Origin: JAUIIK01 sp963745675
GTDB lineage: Bacteria > Chloroflexota > Chloroflexia > Thermomicrobiales > CFX8
NCBI GenBank assembly: GCA_963745675.1
Contig: CAVUYM010000009.1
Span: 496,001-560,000, forward strand
Length of the DNA: 64,000 nucleotides
Reading direction: 5' to 3'
A program made the position numbers and the translations under genes. The notes below the pieces were generated by a model. The model saw only the letters and a list, made by a program, of their open reading frames with translations, had not been told where the DNA came from and searched no databases. The stretch's first letter is position 1; every line of letters begins with the position of its first letter. Shown here one piece after another: positions 16,707-25,592 of this stretch.

Positions 16707-17966
16707 GTGGGGCATATCGATTTACTTCCTCGATACTCGACTATCACTGTCTCAACTCCAGACAATCCATTTGTCACCGAACTTGGCGAGACGCTCGAAC
16801 GAGTGGATCTTGCTGTGGAGACCTGGGGGACTTTGAATGACGATCGTTCAAATGTCATCCTGATATTCCATGCTCTTACTGGAAGCGCGCACGTCGCCAG
16901 GCATCCTGAAATCGACGATGATCCAAACGGCTGGTGGGAGGGAATAGTCGGTCCGGGAAAGGCAATCGATACCGATCGATATTTTGTCATCTGCGCCAAC
17001 TCACTCGGATCTTGTTACGGATCCACCGGGCCACGTTCGATTGCACCCGATGGCGCGCGCTATGATTTGCGCTTCCCACAATTGACCGTCCGGGACCTGA
17101 TCCACGCCCAGTTGCTATTGCTGGAGCAACTCGGGATCGAACGTCTTGTGGCCGCTATTGGCGGGTCTCTGGGCGGTATGCAAGCGGCGGAACTGGCCGT
17201 GATTGCGCCGGAGTTGGCCGAGCGGATATTCGTCGTTGCTGCCTCAAACGTGTTCCACGCTCAGGGTATCGCCTACAACGAAATACAACGTCGAGCGATC
17301 ATGCTGGATCCGGCCTGGTTGAGCGGTAGCTACGAACCAGGATCCGGACCGGAACAGGGTGTGGCGCTCGCGAGAATGGTCGGCATGGTGACCTTCCAGA
17401 GTGATCCTCTGATGACCGTGCGCTTTGGACGAAACGAAGCCCGCTACAACGTCTGGAGCGAATTCCAGGGTCGCTTCGATGTCGAAGGCTATCTGCATTA
17501 TCAGGGTGACAAACTCGCTTCCCGGTTCGATGCGAATAGCTACCTGTATCTTTCGCGCGTGATGGATTCGCATGATGTTGGCAGAGGACGAGGTGGCCAA
17601 GAGGCGGCGTCAGAATCGGTTGTTGCCCGCTGCATTTATGTCGGCATCGACAGCGACATTCTCTTTCCAGCAGACTACGTTCGGGAGTCGGCTGAATGTA
17701 TCGCTCGAGCAGGTGGGAATGCCGTCTATCGCGAACTCAGCTCGATCAATGGACACGATGGTTTCCTCAACCGTGTTGAGGAGATGGGCGCGATTTTGAG
17801 GGAAGAGCTCGGCGATCAGCCGGTTGGGAACGGTGGCTGCCGGCTGGCGACAACAAATAGCTCGGCAAGGACCGCGACGGCAACAACCAGCGTGCCGTTG
17901 AAAGGCGTCAGCAACGCAAGAGCGTCGAGAAGCACAAGGGCGACCAGCACCAGTGCCGCCATATAG
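16707..17966 (+). CDS. metX: Homoserine O-acetyltransferase
   Basis: An alpha/beta-hydrolase that acylates L-homoserine in the first committed step of methionine synthesis. The signature parts are HALTGSAHV, the oxyanion/substrate motif NSLGSCYGSTGP, the nucleophile elbow GGSLGGMQA with the catalytic Ser, the Asp in GIDSDILFPADY, and the His in SINGHDGFL. I chose the GTG at 16707 because GAAAGGA lies at proper spacing; the in-frame GTG at 16686 is within the leader stem. Family-like sequence stops at about 17815, so the last 50 residues (rich in Ser, Thr and Ala) are probably read-through after an indel and lie antisense to the next gene. It is controlled by the upstream SAM riboswitch. Confidence 0.93.
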   Translation: MGHIDLLPRYSTITVSTPDNPFVTELGETLERVDLAVETWGTLNDDRSNVILIFHALTGSAHVARHPEIDDDPNGWWEGIVGPGKAIDTDRYFVICANSLGSCYGSTGPRSIAPDGARYDLRFPQLTVRDLIHAQLLLLEQLGIERLVAAIGGSLGGMQAAELAVIAPELAERIFVVAASNVFHAQGIAYNEIQRRAIMLDPAWLSGSYEPGSGPEQGVALARMVGMVTFQSDPLMTVRFGRNEARYNVWSEFQGRFDVEGYLHYQGDKLASRFDANSYLYLSRVMDSHDVGRGRGGQEAASESVVARCIYVGIDSDILFPADYVRESAECIARAGGNAVYRELSSINGHDGFLNRVEEMGAILREELGDQPVGNGGCRLATTNSSARTATATTSVPLKGVSNARASRSTRATSTSAAI

Positions 17967-18383
17967 CCGATGCGCCTGGCTTGCATTACGTTCAGATGCT
18001 TTCGGGGTGCCAATTCGAAGGCGTCTGACGAAGAGGTATGCAATGAGTGTGGTGATTGACGCGGTAGCAACAATCAGCGGCAACACCAATGCGAGAAACT
18101 GTACATAACCCAGCTCTTCGGATGGACGAAAGAAGACGACGACGAATCCAAGCGTGCTCCATCCGAGTATCGCTTCGACGTCAAAAAATGGCGCTGACAG
18201 TCTGCTTGCAATCGGTAGAAAAACGAGCGCGGGAGCGAGGACAAGCAGCGCACACGCCATGAGCGCTGCCGGCGCGGTGATGGCCATGCTGCCAACATCC
18301 ACGTTAATGACAAGGTGCAGCAGAAGCGCCCAGGTATTGGCAACGAGAATCGTGCGTAGAACCGGGGCGGCGTATCGACGCAA
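17816..18383 (-). CDS. Hypothetical multi-spanning membrane protein, frameshifted
   Basis: Not recognised. The joined product of about 190 residues has about five hydrophobic segments: TILVANTWALLLHLVI, ALMACALLVLAPALVFLPIA, LGWSTLGFVVVFF, FLALVLPLIVATASITTLIAYLF and, after a frame change near 18010, MAALVLVALVLLDAL with TLVVAVAVLAELFVV. It ends in SRQPPFPTG. The TTG at 18381-18383 follows GAGGAAGGAG and is the most likely start. It converges on metX and overlaps that gene's apparent end by about 150 bases. The hydrophobic pattern makes this strand the more believable one in the overlap. Confidence 0.55.
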
Positions 18384-18474
18384 GGGTGTACGTACTCCTT
18401 CCTCTCGCAGTCTATCACTAGCAGCGTTGTGTATGCTCCCGTCGAGCGGGTTCAGCCTACGAAATGGCGGGATA

Positions 18475-18750
18475 ATGAAAAGAAGTGACGGACCGCTGGA
18501 GATCGTCGTCGGTGACGTGGTCGAATTGAGAAAAGTCCATCCCTGTGGTTCCAAAGAATGGACGGTGACCGGTCTCGGCGCTGACATCCGGATGCGCTGT
18601 TCTGGCTGCTCGCGTCGGATTCTGTTGCCGCGCCAAACGCTCGAAAAGCGCCTGCGTCGATTTGTCAGCCGTGGGCCGGCGATGGTGCTCGCGGAAGAGA
18701 TTCTGGCGCGCGAAGCGGCTCAACCGGCCTACGCCGTCAGATCCACCTGA
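18475..18750 (+). CDS. DUF951 domain protein
   Basis: A 91-residue protein of the DUF951 family, whose function is unknown. The family core is clear: VVGDVVELRKVHPCGSKEW, then GADIRMRCSGCSRRILLPR. The three cysteines (PCGS and CSGC) suggest a metal site. It has an ATG start and a weak GGCGGG ribosome-binding sequence. The gene is convergent with pyrB and their ends overlap by about 22 bases. DUF951 proteins are typical of Firmicutes and Chloroflexota and support the taxonomic guess. Confidence 0.88.
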   Translation: MKRSDGPLEIVVGDVVELRKVHPCGSKEWTVTGLGADIRMRCSGCSRRILLPRQTLEKRLRRFVSRGPAMVLAEEILAREAAQPAYAVRST

Positions 18751-19666
18751 CGATTCAGCAGCATGTTGAGCAGTGCCATTCGCACGTAGACCCCATTTCG
18801 CGCCTGACGAAAATAGGCTGCCTGTGGGAGACTGATCGACTTCGAGTCGCGATCTCGTCGATGCGCGGCAGTGGATGCAGGATTGCAGCGCCGGGGCGCA
18901 TCGAACGTGCCATATCGGCCGTCAGCTGGTATGCTGCCCTCACATCGGCAAAGCGATCCGTCGTCCGGGAATCGCTCCTTCTGGATGCGCGTGACGTAGA
19001 CGACGTCTGCCGACGCTACAGCACGCTCCAGATCGCGTTCGACGGAGTACTCGACACCATGCCCGGCCTAGCATGTTCGACGATGTCGGTGTCCATATCC
19101 AGTTGAGGCGGAGAGACGAGCTGGATGTGCGTGCCTTCGGTGCGAGTGAGGAGCATCGCCAGCGAGCGCGGAGCGCGCCCATACTTGAGATCGCCGACGA
19201 GCGCGATGTTGAGGCCATCGACTTTGCCAAGTTCACGCTGGATCGTATAGAGATCTAGCAGCGCCTGAGTTGGATGTTCGCGCGCGCCATCGCCACCGTT
19301 GATTACCGGCACCGAGGCGACGGCTGCCGCGCGTTCGACTTCGCCGGCGACGGGATGCCGGAAGACGATCGCGTCGGCGAAGGACTCAACGATCCTCACC
19401 GTGTCTTCGATCGTTTCGCCTTTGGCAGCCGACGACGTTGCGGCAGCCATTTCAGAGGAAATGACGTTGCCGCCAAGGCGCAGCATTGCCGACTCGAAGC
19501 TGAGCCGGGTACGCGTGCTTGGTTCGTAAAAGAGGGTGGCGAGAATGCGACCGGCCAATCTGTTGTCGCCGCCACGTTCGGCGGTCAGGCGCATCTGGTC
19601 CGAGCGGGCGAGTATTTGCATGAGGAGTGCGCGGTCGAACTGATCCACCCGCAATATGTGTTCCAT
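18729..19666 (-). CDS. pyrB: Aspartate carbamoyltransferase catalytic subunit, frameshifted
   Basis: Makes N-carbamoyl-L-aspartate in pyrimidine synthesis. The N-terminal carbamoyl-phosphate site is FYEPSTRTRLSFESAM (S-T-R-T-R). Then come KGETIEDTVRIVESFADAIVFRHP, GDGAREHPTQALLDLYTI (HPTQ) and NIALVGDLKYGRAPRSLAMLL of the aspartate domain. After frame changes near 19050, 18955 and 18845 the C-terminal pieces ADVVYVTRIQKERFP, ILHPLPRIDEI (HPLPR) and YFRQARNGVYVRMALL follow. All catalytic motifs are present. ATG at 19666. About 310 residues when joined, the normal length. pyrE-like lies 2.4 kb away on the other strand. Confidence 0.92.
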
Positions 19667-19864
19667 GTATTTCCAGCTTTCTGCGTTGCTCCCGGCGGGC
19701 GTACGAAGTCGGCAAAACCTTAACAAAGGTAGCGCAATAGCGGTTGTGCAAACTGGTACTTCTGTCGCTTCGGTGCTATGCGGCCTCAGACGGCCCGCTC
19801 TGCTATGATCTCTGATGCCGCCTTATTACTGCGGCAACGCCACTTAACGATGAAAAATTGAGAC

Positions 19865-21028
19865 GTGCTGGGGAACGCGATTCGTGTCGGTGCAATAAAA
19901 GGTATCGAGGTCAAGGTTCATCCAACCTTCGGCTTGATTGTCCTTATGGGTCATCTATCAGTGGGGCTATGTCGCTGACGCAGGATTGCGCGGCATTGTC
20001 TTCGGTAGTTTCGTCGTCACCGCCGTTTTCGCCTGCGTCTTCGCTCATGAGATGGGACACGCGCTCGTCGCTCAGCGCTACGGACTCTCCGTCCACGATG
20101 TGACGCTCTTGCCGATCGGCGGCGTAGCCAGAATCGAACATGGCCCGCTGACTCCGCGCACCGAGACGATCGTCGCGCTTGCTGGACCGCTGGTCAACGT
20201 CGTGATCGCTGGCGTCCTTTCTCCGATCGTCATCGCCGTCGCGGTTGTAACGAGCATCAGCGAAGCTCTGGGGTATCTATTGTATGCCGAGCAGCTGTCG
20301 CTGATCGGATTTCGTCCTCTACCTCTGGATTGCAAATATTGTGTCTGGCGCTCTTCAATCTGATTCCCGCATTCCCAATGGATGGCGGTAGAGTCCTGCG
20401 GGCGCAGCTGTCGGCTCGCCGTGGCCGGCTGGTCGCTACTCACTATGCGGTCGTCATTGGACAGATCTTTGCCGTATTAGTGGCGGTTCTCGGTCTCATT
20501 AGCGGAAACTTCATGTTGCTGTTCGTTACCGTTTTTATCATCGTCTATGCCCAAATCGAAGCTCGCAATGTGAACGTCGAAGCGCGTCTCCGGGATCTTC
20601 CAGCCGGTGTCTACGCACTCTGGGATTCAGGTGGTGTGCCGCCTGCTTCCAGCCTGGCCTGGGCGTTGCGGGGGGGGCCACGGGACCTCGTTGTGACTGA
20701 TGACGGCACTGTCGTCGGGATGCTGTGGCGTAAGGATCTATTGCGCCATATTCATGGTGCGCAGCACGATCTCGCCGTTCGGGACATCATGGACCGAGAG
20801 GTTCACGTCGTCGATGCCACCGATTCGGTCTACGATGTTCAGGTCTGGATGGCGGAAACGTCACGATCAGCGGTACCTGTCGTTGAGAACGGGAAGTACC
20901 GTGGCATCATCACGGGCGACCGCTTATTGCACATCTACCAAACAGTTGGCGACAACGAGTGGTTGCGTTACCGGATCTTCGGCCGGTCGATTCTTCAGCG
21001 ATTGAAATCTGCGACACGCCAGATTTAG
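19865..21028 (+). CDS. M50 (site-2-type) metalloprotease with C-terminal CBS domains, frameshifted
   Basis: An intramembrane zinc protease of the SpoIVFB/Rip family. It has the opening IKGIEVKVHPTFGLIVL, the zinc motif HEMGH in VFAHEMGHALVAQRYGL, the family motif GGVARIEHGP, and the second metal site NLIPAFPMDGGRVLRA within transmembrane helices. After about residue 230 a CBS pair follows (DLVVTDDGTVVGMLWRKDLL, VRDIMDREVHVVDATDSVYDVQVWM), which usually senses adenosine ligands. Frames change near 19955 and 20325. The GTG at 19865 is the best start seen but is not certain. No partner gene shows a substrate. Confidence 0.87.
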
Positions 21029-21107
21029 GCCATACTTTTTCGATACCAACCGCGCTCGGGAATAGAGTATTGATTCATCGCGCTATCGATAGCAAGAGCG
21101 TGTCGCC

Positions 21108-21125
21108 AAAGGATTTCGATCCTTT
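21108..21125. promoter_or_regulatory. Inverted repeat in the rrf2 promoter region
   Basis: AAAGGATTTCGATCCTTT has 7-base arms and a TTCG centre. It lies 15 bases upstream of TATACT (21140-21145), a good -10 box for the Rrf2 regulator gene, so it covers the -35 region. It may be the operator for autoregulation. The alternative is a short hairpin at the end of the protease transcript. Confidence 0.4.
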
Positions 21126-21186
21126 ATAGCGTGGCGGGGTATACTCGTACCGTTCCATGGCGATAGCCAGTGAGAGGAGCGCAGGG

Positions 21187-21633
21187 GTGAAAATTTCAAC
21201 CCGTGGCGAATACGGTATGCGAGCAATGGTCGAATTGTCACGTCGGTATGGTAACGGCCCAACGCCGCTTTCTACCATCGCCGACTCGTCGATAGTACCT
21301 GCAGCATATCTCGAGCATCTCATGCGTGAACTCCGCGAGCGTGAACTCGTGAAATCGACACGCGGTGCGCATGGCGGCTATGAATTGACTCGCGCTCCGG
21401 GCGACATCCTGGTTGGCGAAGTGTATCGGGCGCTTGAGGGTCCGGTTGCGCCTATGGATTGTGTTTCAGAGATTTCAATCGACGATGTCTGCCCGCTTAT
21501 TGAGGGCTGCGCAACGCGCGTCGTCTGGTTGAAAGTTCGCGATAGCATCATCGACGTACTTGATTCGACCTCGCTTGGTGATCTACTGAGTGAATCTCGG
21601 GCTGCCGAGCCCGTTGCAGCCGGTTCGGCCTAG
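21187..21633 (+). CDS. Rrf2-family transcriptional regulator, IscR-like
   Basis: A 148-residue winged-helix regulator of the Rrf2/IscR family. It begins KISTRGEYGMRAMVELSRRYG, with the recognition region ADSSIVPAAYLEHLMRELRERELVKSTRGAHGGYELTR. The C-terminal region carries three cysteines (DC, VC and GC within PMDCVSEISIDDVCPLIEGC), the usual cluster ligands, so iron-sulfur or redox sensing is likely. The GTG at 21187 fits the family start and follows GAGGAGCG. It is followed by the cysteine desulfurase gene, the classical iscR-iscS order, so it probably regulates that gene. Intact. Confidence 0.92.
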   Translation: MKISTRGEYGMRAMVELSRRYGNGPTPLSTIADSSIVPAAYLEHLMRELRERELVKSTRGAHGGYELTRAPGDILVGEVYRALEGPVAPMDCVSEISIDDVCPLIEGCATRVVWLKVRDSIIDVLDSTSLGDLLSESRAAEPVAAGSA

Positions 21634-21678
21634 GTTCGGGGACGGGCTACGAGCACGTCGAAAAGCACTCCAAACTCT

Positions 21679-22866
21679 CTGTCGCTTTCCGTTCCTACGG
21701 ATGATCGCGATTCAATCTATTTAGATCACGCCGCAACGACGCCGGTTGAACCGCGCGTACTGGAGGCGATGCTTCCTTATTTCTCCACTGTTTACGGAAA
21801 TCCAAGTAGTGTCCATGAAGCGGGACGCGATGCCCGCGCCGGTATCGATTGGGCGCGCGGTACGGTAGCGCGAATACTCGGTTGCCGGCCGCGAGAGCTC
21901 GTGTTCACTGGTGGCGCAACCGAGGCAAATAATATGGCGATCAGGGGAATCGTGCGACAGGCGCTCCTGGACGCCCCGCACTCTCGCCCTCATATCGTTA
22001 CGTCCGCGATCGAGCATCATGCCGTGCTCCATGCGGTGGACGATCTGCAGATCGACCTCAACGTTGATGTGTCGGTCGTACCTGTCCCTCCATCCGGTAT
22101 CGTTGATCCCGAGGTGATTGCACGATACCTTCGACCCGAAACCTGTCTCCTTTCAATCATGTATGCCAACAATGAAATCGGCACGATTCAGCCAATATCC
22201 GAGATCGCCGCGCTCGCCAGAGCCAACGGAACGATCTTTCACACCGACGCCGTACAGGCCGCCGGAGTTCTACCCTTGGAGGTTGATGATCTTGGAGTTG
22301 ATCTGCTAACGTTAAGCGCTCATAAATTCTACGGCCCGAAGGGTTCTGGACTTCTCTACATTCGTAGCGGAGTGCGGCTTCTTCCGCTTATAGTCGGTGG
22401 CGGCCAGGAGCGCGCGCTTCGCAGTGGGACTGAGAATGTCGCTGGGATAGTGGGTCTGGCAACCGCGCTACAAATTGCTGTTGACGAGCGGGACCAGCAG
22501 GTAGCTCGCTATCGCGAGATGCGAGATCGTCTTTCGGACGGATTGCTGGAGCGTATCCCGGACGCGGTCATCAATGGTCACCCAACCCAACGATTGCCGA
22601 ATAATCTCAATATTGGATTCTCGGGCGTCGATGGTGAGAGCATTCTTCTCGATCTCGACCTGAACGGTATCGCCGCTTCCAGTGGGTCCGCCTGCGCGAG
22701 CGCAACGAACGAGCCATCTCATGTCTTGAGGGCGATTGGCCTTGACGATCAGTCGGCAGACGGAACGCTGCGGTTAACCGTCGGGCGATCGAATACTCCG
22801 GAGCAGATAGATCGCGTCATTGGTGTCGTGGTTTCCGCCGTCGAGCGGGTGCGTGCTTTGGCATAG
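21679..22866 (+). CDS. iscS: Cysteine desulfurase (NifS/IscS type)
   Basis: A PLP enzyme that takes sulfur from L-cysteine for iron-sulfur clusters and thio-nucleosides. Present are IYLDHAATTPVEPRVLEAM at the N-terminus, GATEANNMAIRG, SAIEHHAVL, HTDAVQAAG, the PLP lysine in LTLSAHKFYGPKGSG, GGGQERALRSGTENV, and the catalytic cysteine in SSGSACASATNEPSHVL on a long loop (group I). Conserved sequence extends upstream of the first ATG (21769), yet no ATG or GTG opens the frame before it; the given start is a CTG. The reading frame is the same as that of rrf2 beyond its stop. An indel or unusual start is likely. It may supply sulfur to the SufU/SufBCD genes, which lack a local SufS. Confidence 0.92.
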   Translation: MSLSVPTDDRDSIYLDHAATTPVEPRVLEAMLPYFSTVYGNPSSVHEAGRDARAGIDWARGTVARILGCRPRELVFTGGATEANNMAIRGIVRQALLDAPHSRPHIVTSAIEHHAVLHAVDDLQIDLNVDVSVVPVPPSGIVDPEVIARYLRPETCLLSIMYANNEIGTIQPISEIAALARANGTIFHTDAVQAAGVLPLEVDDLGVDLLTLSAHKFYGPKGSGLLYIRSGVRLLPLIVGGGQERALRSGTENVAGIVGLATALQIAVDERDQQVARYREMRDRLSDGLLERIPDAVINGHPTQRLPNNLNIGFSGVDGESILLDLDLNGIAASSGSACASATNEPSHVLRAIGLDDQSADGTLRLTVGRSNTPEQIDRVIGVVVSAVERVRALA

Positions 22867-22944
22867 CTGGCAGTCAGCGAGCCCGGGAGATAATGGCGGG
22901 ACACACGCTACTTTCCCAATATCCATATGAAGATATAGGATCCG

Positions 22945-23508
22945 CTAGAGATCTTCCTCTTCGTCCAATACCAGATCTGCGACAGCTTCGAGTCCAAATT
23001 GGCGCAGGAATGTGTCGGTCGTTCCATACTCTAGCGGGTTGCCAATGACCTGCCGGCGTCCGACAACTTCGATCATTTCGCGCGCAACGAGGGTGGCAAG
23101 TACGCCGCTGCAATCGACCCCGCGGATCGCTTCAATCTCCGCTCGCGTCGCGGGTTGTCGAAACGCGAGAATGGCCAGCGTTTCGAGAGCTGCTTCAGAG
23201 AGCCGGACCCGCCGTTCGACGGCCAGGAAACGTTCGATGATTGGCCCAAACCGTGGAGCGGAGACAATCTGTACGCGCTTGTCCTGGCGCTGGAGGGCGA
23301 TACCACGGCGTTCATGGCGTAAGCTTTCGGCAAGCCTGTTGAGATGCTCCTCGACATCGGCCGCCGACCATCCCAGCGCCGCGCTCAGTGCCGGCACTTC
23401 GATAGGCTCACTAGCAACGAACAGCAACGCTTCAAGAGCGGCGCGAGCTTCAGCGTCATCCACGGTGAGATTGTCAATTATCGTCTGTTGAGGTCGGTCG
23501 TCAGCCAC
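22945..23508 (-). CDS. scpB: Segregation and condensation protein B
   Basis: A kleisin-interacting winged-helix protein of the SMC-ScpAB condensin. It has 187 residues, with the ScpB features ALEALLFVASEPIEVPALSAAL, LSEAALETLAILAFRQPATRAEIEAIRGVDCSGVLATLV and GNPLEYGTTDTFLRQFGLE. The acidic tail DEEEDL is typical. Intact. Its start overlaps the scpA end by 8 bases, so the two are translationally coupled. Confidence 0.95.
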   Translation of the reverse strand: MADDRPQQTIIDNLTVDDAEARAALEALLFVASEPIEVPALSAALGWSAADVEEHLNRLAESLRHERRGIALQRQDKRVQIVSAPRFGPIIERFLAVERRVRLSEAALETLAILAFRQPATRAEIEAIRGVDCSGVLATLVAREMIEVVGRRQVIGNPLEYGTTDTFLRQFGLEAVADLVLDEEEDL

Positions 23509-24244
23509 CGTGCGAATCCACCGAGACTGCAGCCTGCAACTCTATGTCACTGAAGAGTTCACGCTGCGAAACGTCCAGCTCGCGCCGTGACCAGAGGGTG
23601 AGCAATGCTACGAAACCGGCAACGATCTCCTGACGGTTGCCTCGTTCCACGATATCGAAGAATCGCAGACGGGTACCGGGTCGAATCACGCGGCTGAGGA
23701 TTCTTCCCGCCATTTCGGCGACGCTGATCACTGGTCGAATCGGCGCCATGTCTGGGGCTGTAGGCTGACGCGCAACAGCGCGCAGAAACAGTGCCTTGAG
23801 CGCGCTCGACTGTGGTGTCTGGAGGGTGACTTTGACATTTCGTCGTGGTGCAGAGGATTGCTGCTCGTAGGAGCGCCAGCCGCTATCCTGACTCTCTCGC
23901 ATCCCGGCGGCTATCTGCTTGATGCGCTGGTATTCCCGTAATCTGGCAGCGAGATCGTCGACATCGTCGTCCGGCTCACCCGCTGGCGGTCGTGGGAGAA
24001 GAGACCTCGTCTTGAGCACCAGGAGTCTGGCCGCAATACCGACGAATTCGCCCAGCAAACGAGGCGGGGGATTCTCCAATTGATCAATGTGCGCGAGAAA
24101 ACCACCTGTAACAGCAACGAGTGAAAGATCAGAGATGTCCAGCCGTTGACTCTCGATGAGTTGAAGCAGCACATCGAGTGGACCCTCAAAGCCTTCCAAA
24201 TGCAACTGGTAGTCGGAAAGGTGCGCGGATCTTGAAGCAACCAT
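23501..24244 (-). CDS. scpA: Segregation and condensation protein A
   Basis: The kleisin subunit that bridges SMC heads in chromosome condensation. It has 247 residues. The N-terminal signature LEGFEGPLDVLLQLIESQRLDISDLSLV is unmistakable, followed by LLGEFVGIAARLLVLKTRSLLPRP and an acidic linker, with the C-terminal winged-helix part ending at RRELDVSQRELFSDIELQ. Intact. It lies 2 bases beyond the HD gene stop and overlaps scpB, in an operon M50-HD-scpA-scpB. Confidence 0.95.
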   Translation of the reverse strand: MVASRSAHLSDYQLHLEGFEGPLDVLLQLIESQRLDISDLSLVAVTGGFLAHIDQLENPPPRLLGEFVGIAARLLVLKTRSLLPRPPAGEPDDDVDDLAARLREYQRIKQIAAGMRESQDSGWRSYEQQSSAPRRNVKVTLQTPQSSALKALFLRAVARQPTAPDMAPIRPVISVAEMAGRILSRVIRPGTRLRFFDIVERGNRQEIVAGFVALLTLWSRRELDVSQRELFSDIELQAAVSVDSHGG

Positions 24245-24246
24245 GG

Positions 24247-24789
24247 TCAGGCGTCCTCGTCGGCGGCGATGAGCGCGTCCAGCATTGGATCGCCAGTCGG
24301 AGGCGCTTCCTCATGGCGGCGGATTAGCTCACAGCAGCGCTCTGATGCACCAGCGACCCCTACGCTTGCCGCGCCAAGTTTCGCGTGATTCTCTGCGAGG
24401 TACAGCCCTCCCACCCTGGTGGCTTCTCCACCGATCAGCTTGTACCAGAGTCGCAAAGATATGCCGCGCCCCAGGACCCTCGCTACGCGATGCCAGAGAC
24501 GGACTCGTTGATTGCCGTTGGACTTGCCGACATCGTGCAACAGTGCGGCACGCAGCAAGTCAGGATCGCAATGGCCACGCGAAACGAGTAGATCGTGGAC
24601 CTTCAACAGGTGGGCGCGATCGGATGTCGATAGCTGTGCGACGAGTTGCCATTGATCGTTGTTCGAGAGAATGGCTCGAATCCGATCGTCGATTGCCTCA
24701 CTATGACGGTGGGTCAGCGTTGCACAGAACTGCCCCACGCGAGTGAAAGTGCGATGTGAGGTTGCACCCGACCTGTGAGATACAGTCAT
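24247..24789 (-). CDS. HD-domain protein (putative metal-dependent phosphohydrolase)
   Basis: A 180-residue HD-superfamily protein. Metal ligands are suggested by H in DRAHLLKVHDLL and by HD in LRAALLHDVGKS, followed by the helical WHRVARVLGRGIS. A late acidic helix (ERCCELIRRHEEAP, MLDALIAADEDA) completes the fold. Its length is short for a nucleotidase, and the substrate is unknown. The stop is 2 bases from scpA, and the start overlaps the M50 gene stop by 1 base, so it is part of the operon. Confidence 0.8.
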   Translation of the reverse strand: MTVSHRSGATSHRTFTRVGQFCATLTHRHSEAIDDRIRAILSNNDQWQLVAQLSTSDRAHLLKVHDLLVSRGHCDPDLLRAALLHDVGKSNGNQRVRLWHRVARVLGRGISLRLWYKLIGGEATRVGGLYLAENHAKLGAASVGVAGASERCCELIRRHEEAPPTGDPMLDALIAADEDA

Positions 24790-25520
24790 TAGCGACGGTA
24801 CCCTGACAAATCGGTAGACCCTACGATGATATTCCAGAAAAAGTCGAGTACTGGCCGGTACATTTCGAAGAGTAGGCCAGTCCCGGTAAATCCTCCAATA
24901 AGAATGACTACGAGTAGGATTCCAAATCCATATTGATCGAGCCGCGCGAGAAAGGGAAACCAGAAATCTGGCAGTATGCCGGTCAGGATCTTCGAACCAT
25001 CGAGTGGTGGAATGGGAACGAAATTGAATGCTGCGAGCAGCAGATTGAGGAAGATTATCTGGCTCGCAAGCAGGCCTGCAAAACCAGTGAGCTCCACGTG
25101 TGAAAAGCGCAGCGGCACGATCATTACCGCGGCCAGCACCAGATTCGAGACCGGTCCGGCTAACGCGGTGAGACCATATCCATACTTGCCATAACGAAGT
25201 CGATTGATGTTGATTGGTACCGGTTTGCCCCAGGCGATGAAACCTATACCGAGCGCCAGAAGAATCATGAAAATGAATCCGAGCGGGTCGAAATGCGCAG
25301 CCGGATTGAGGGTTATCCGGCCCTGGGAGGCGGCTGTGGTGTCGCCGAGCTGATAGGCCGTCCAGGCATGCATGAATTCGTGAATCGTGATGGCGAGGAC
25401 GAATGCCACGACCGTTGCGGCGAAAAACTCGGGGTCGAATGAAAGTGCGCGTTCACCAAACACAGCTTGCCGAACTCTAAAGGCTATAGACACCGCCAAT
25501 GAGTAAACACGACCAGACAT
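24789..25520 (-). CDS. Site-2 protease family (M50) membrane protein
   Basis: A 243-residue intramembrane metalloprotease of the compact M50B type common before scpA in Chloroflexota. The zinc motif is HEFMH in AITIHEFMHAWTAYQLGD, followed by GRITLNPAAHFDPLG (a family hallmark), GLTALAGPVSNLVLA and the second site FNFVPIPPLDGSK. About six hydrophobic helices are visible. Unlike the other M50 protein of the window it has no CBS domains. The ATG at 25518-25520 is part of a perfect 38-base palindrome. A start further in, near SFDPEFFAATVV, is possible. Confidence 0.9.
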   Translation of the reverse strand: MSGRVYSLAVSIAFRVRQAVFGERALSFDPEFFAATVVAFVLAITIHEFMHAWTAYQLGDTTAASQGRITLNPAAHFDPLGFIFMILLALGIGFIAWGKPVPININRLRYGKYGYGLTALAGPVSNLVLAAVMIVPLRFSHVELTGFAGLLASQIIFLNLLLAAFNFVPIPPLDGSKILTGILPDFWFPFLARLDQYGFGILLVVILIGGFTGTGLLFEMYRPVLDFFWNIIVGSTDLSGYRR

Positions 25521-25555
25521 AGAAGTGCCACGGTAATTACCGTGGCACTTCTATG
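25518..25555 (-). terminator. Perfect 38-base palindrome at the oppF end and protease start
   Basis: Arms of 19 bases (CATAGAAGTGCCACGGTAA and its exact complement) join with no spacer, so RNA would form a long stem with an AATT loop. It lies 37 bases beyond the oppF stop and its far arm includes the start codon of the M50 gene. It works as an intrinsic terminator shape for oppF, though no T-run follows, and it could mask the protease start when read through. Confidence 0.7.
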
Positions 25556-25592
25556 AAGGATCACCGGACAAGCGGACCGGCATTTGGAGCAG

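Noticed and set aside
17610..17815. Further extension of the minus-strand membrane protein under metX
   Set aside because: The sequence is antisense to the metX catalytic region and is Cys- and Arg-rich; the real frame ends at 17816 after a shift.
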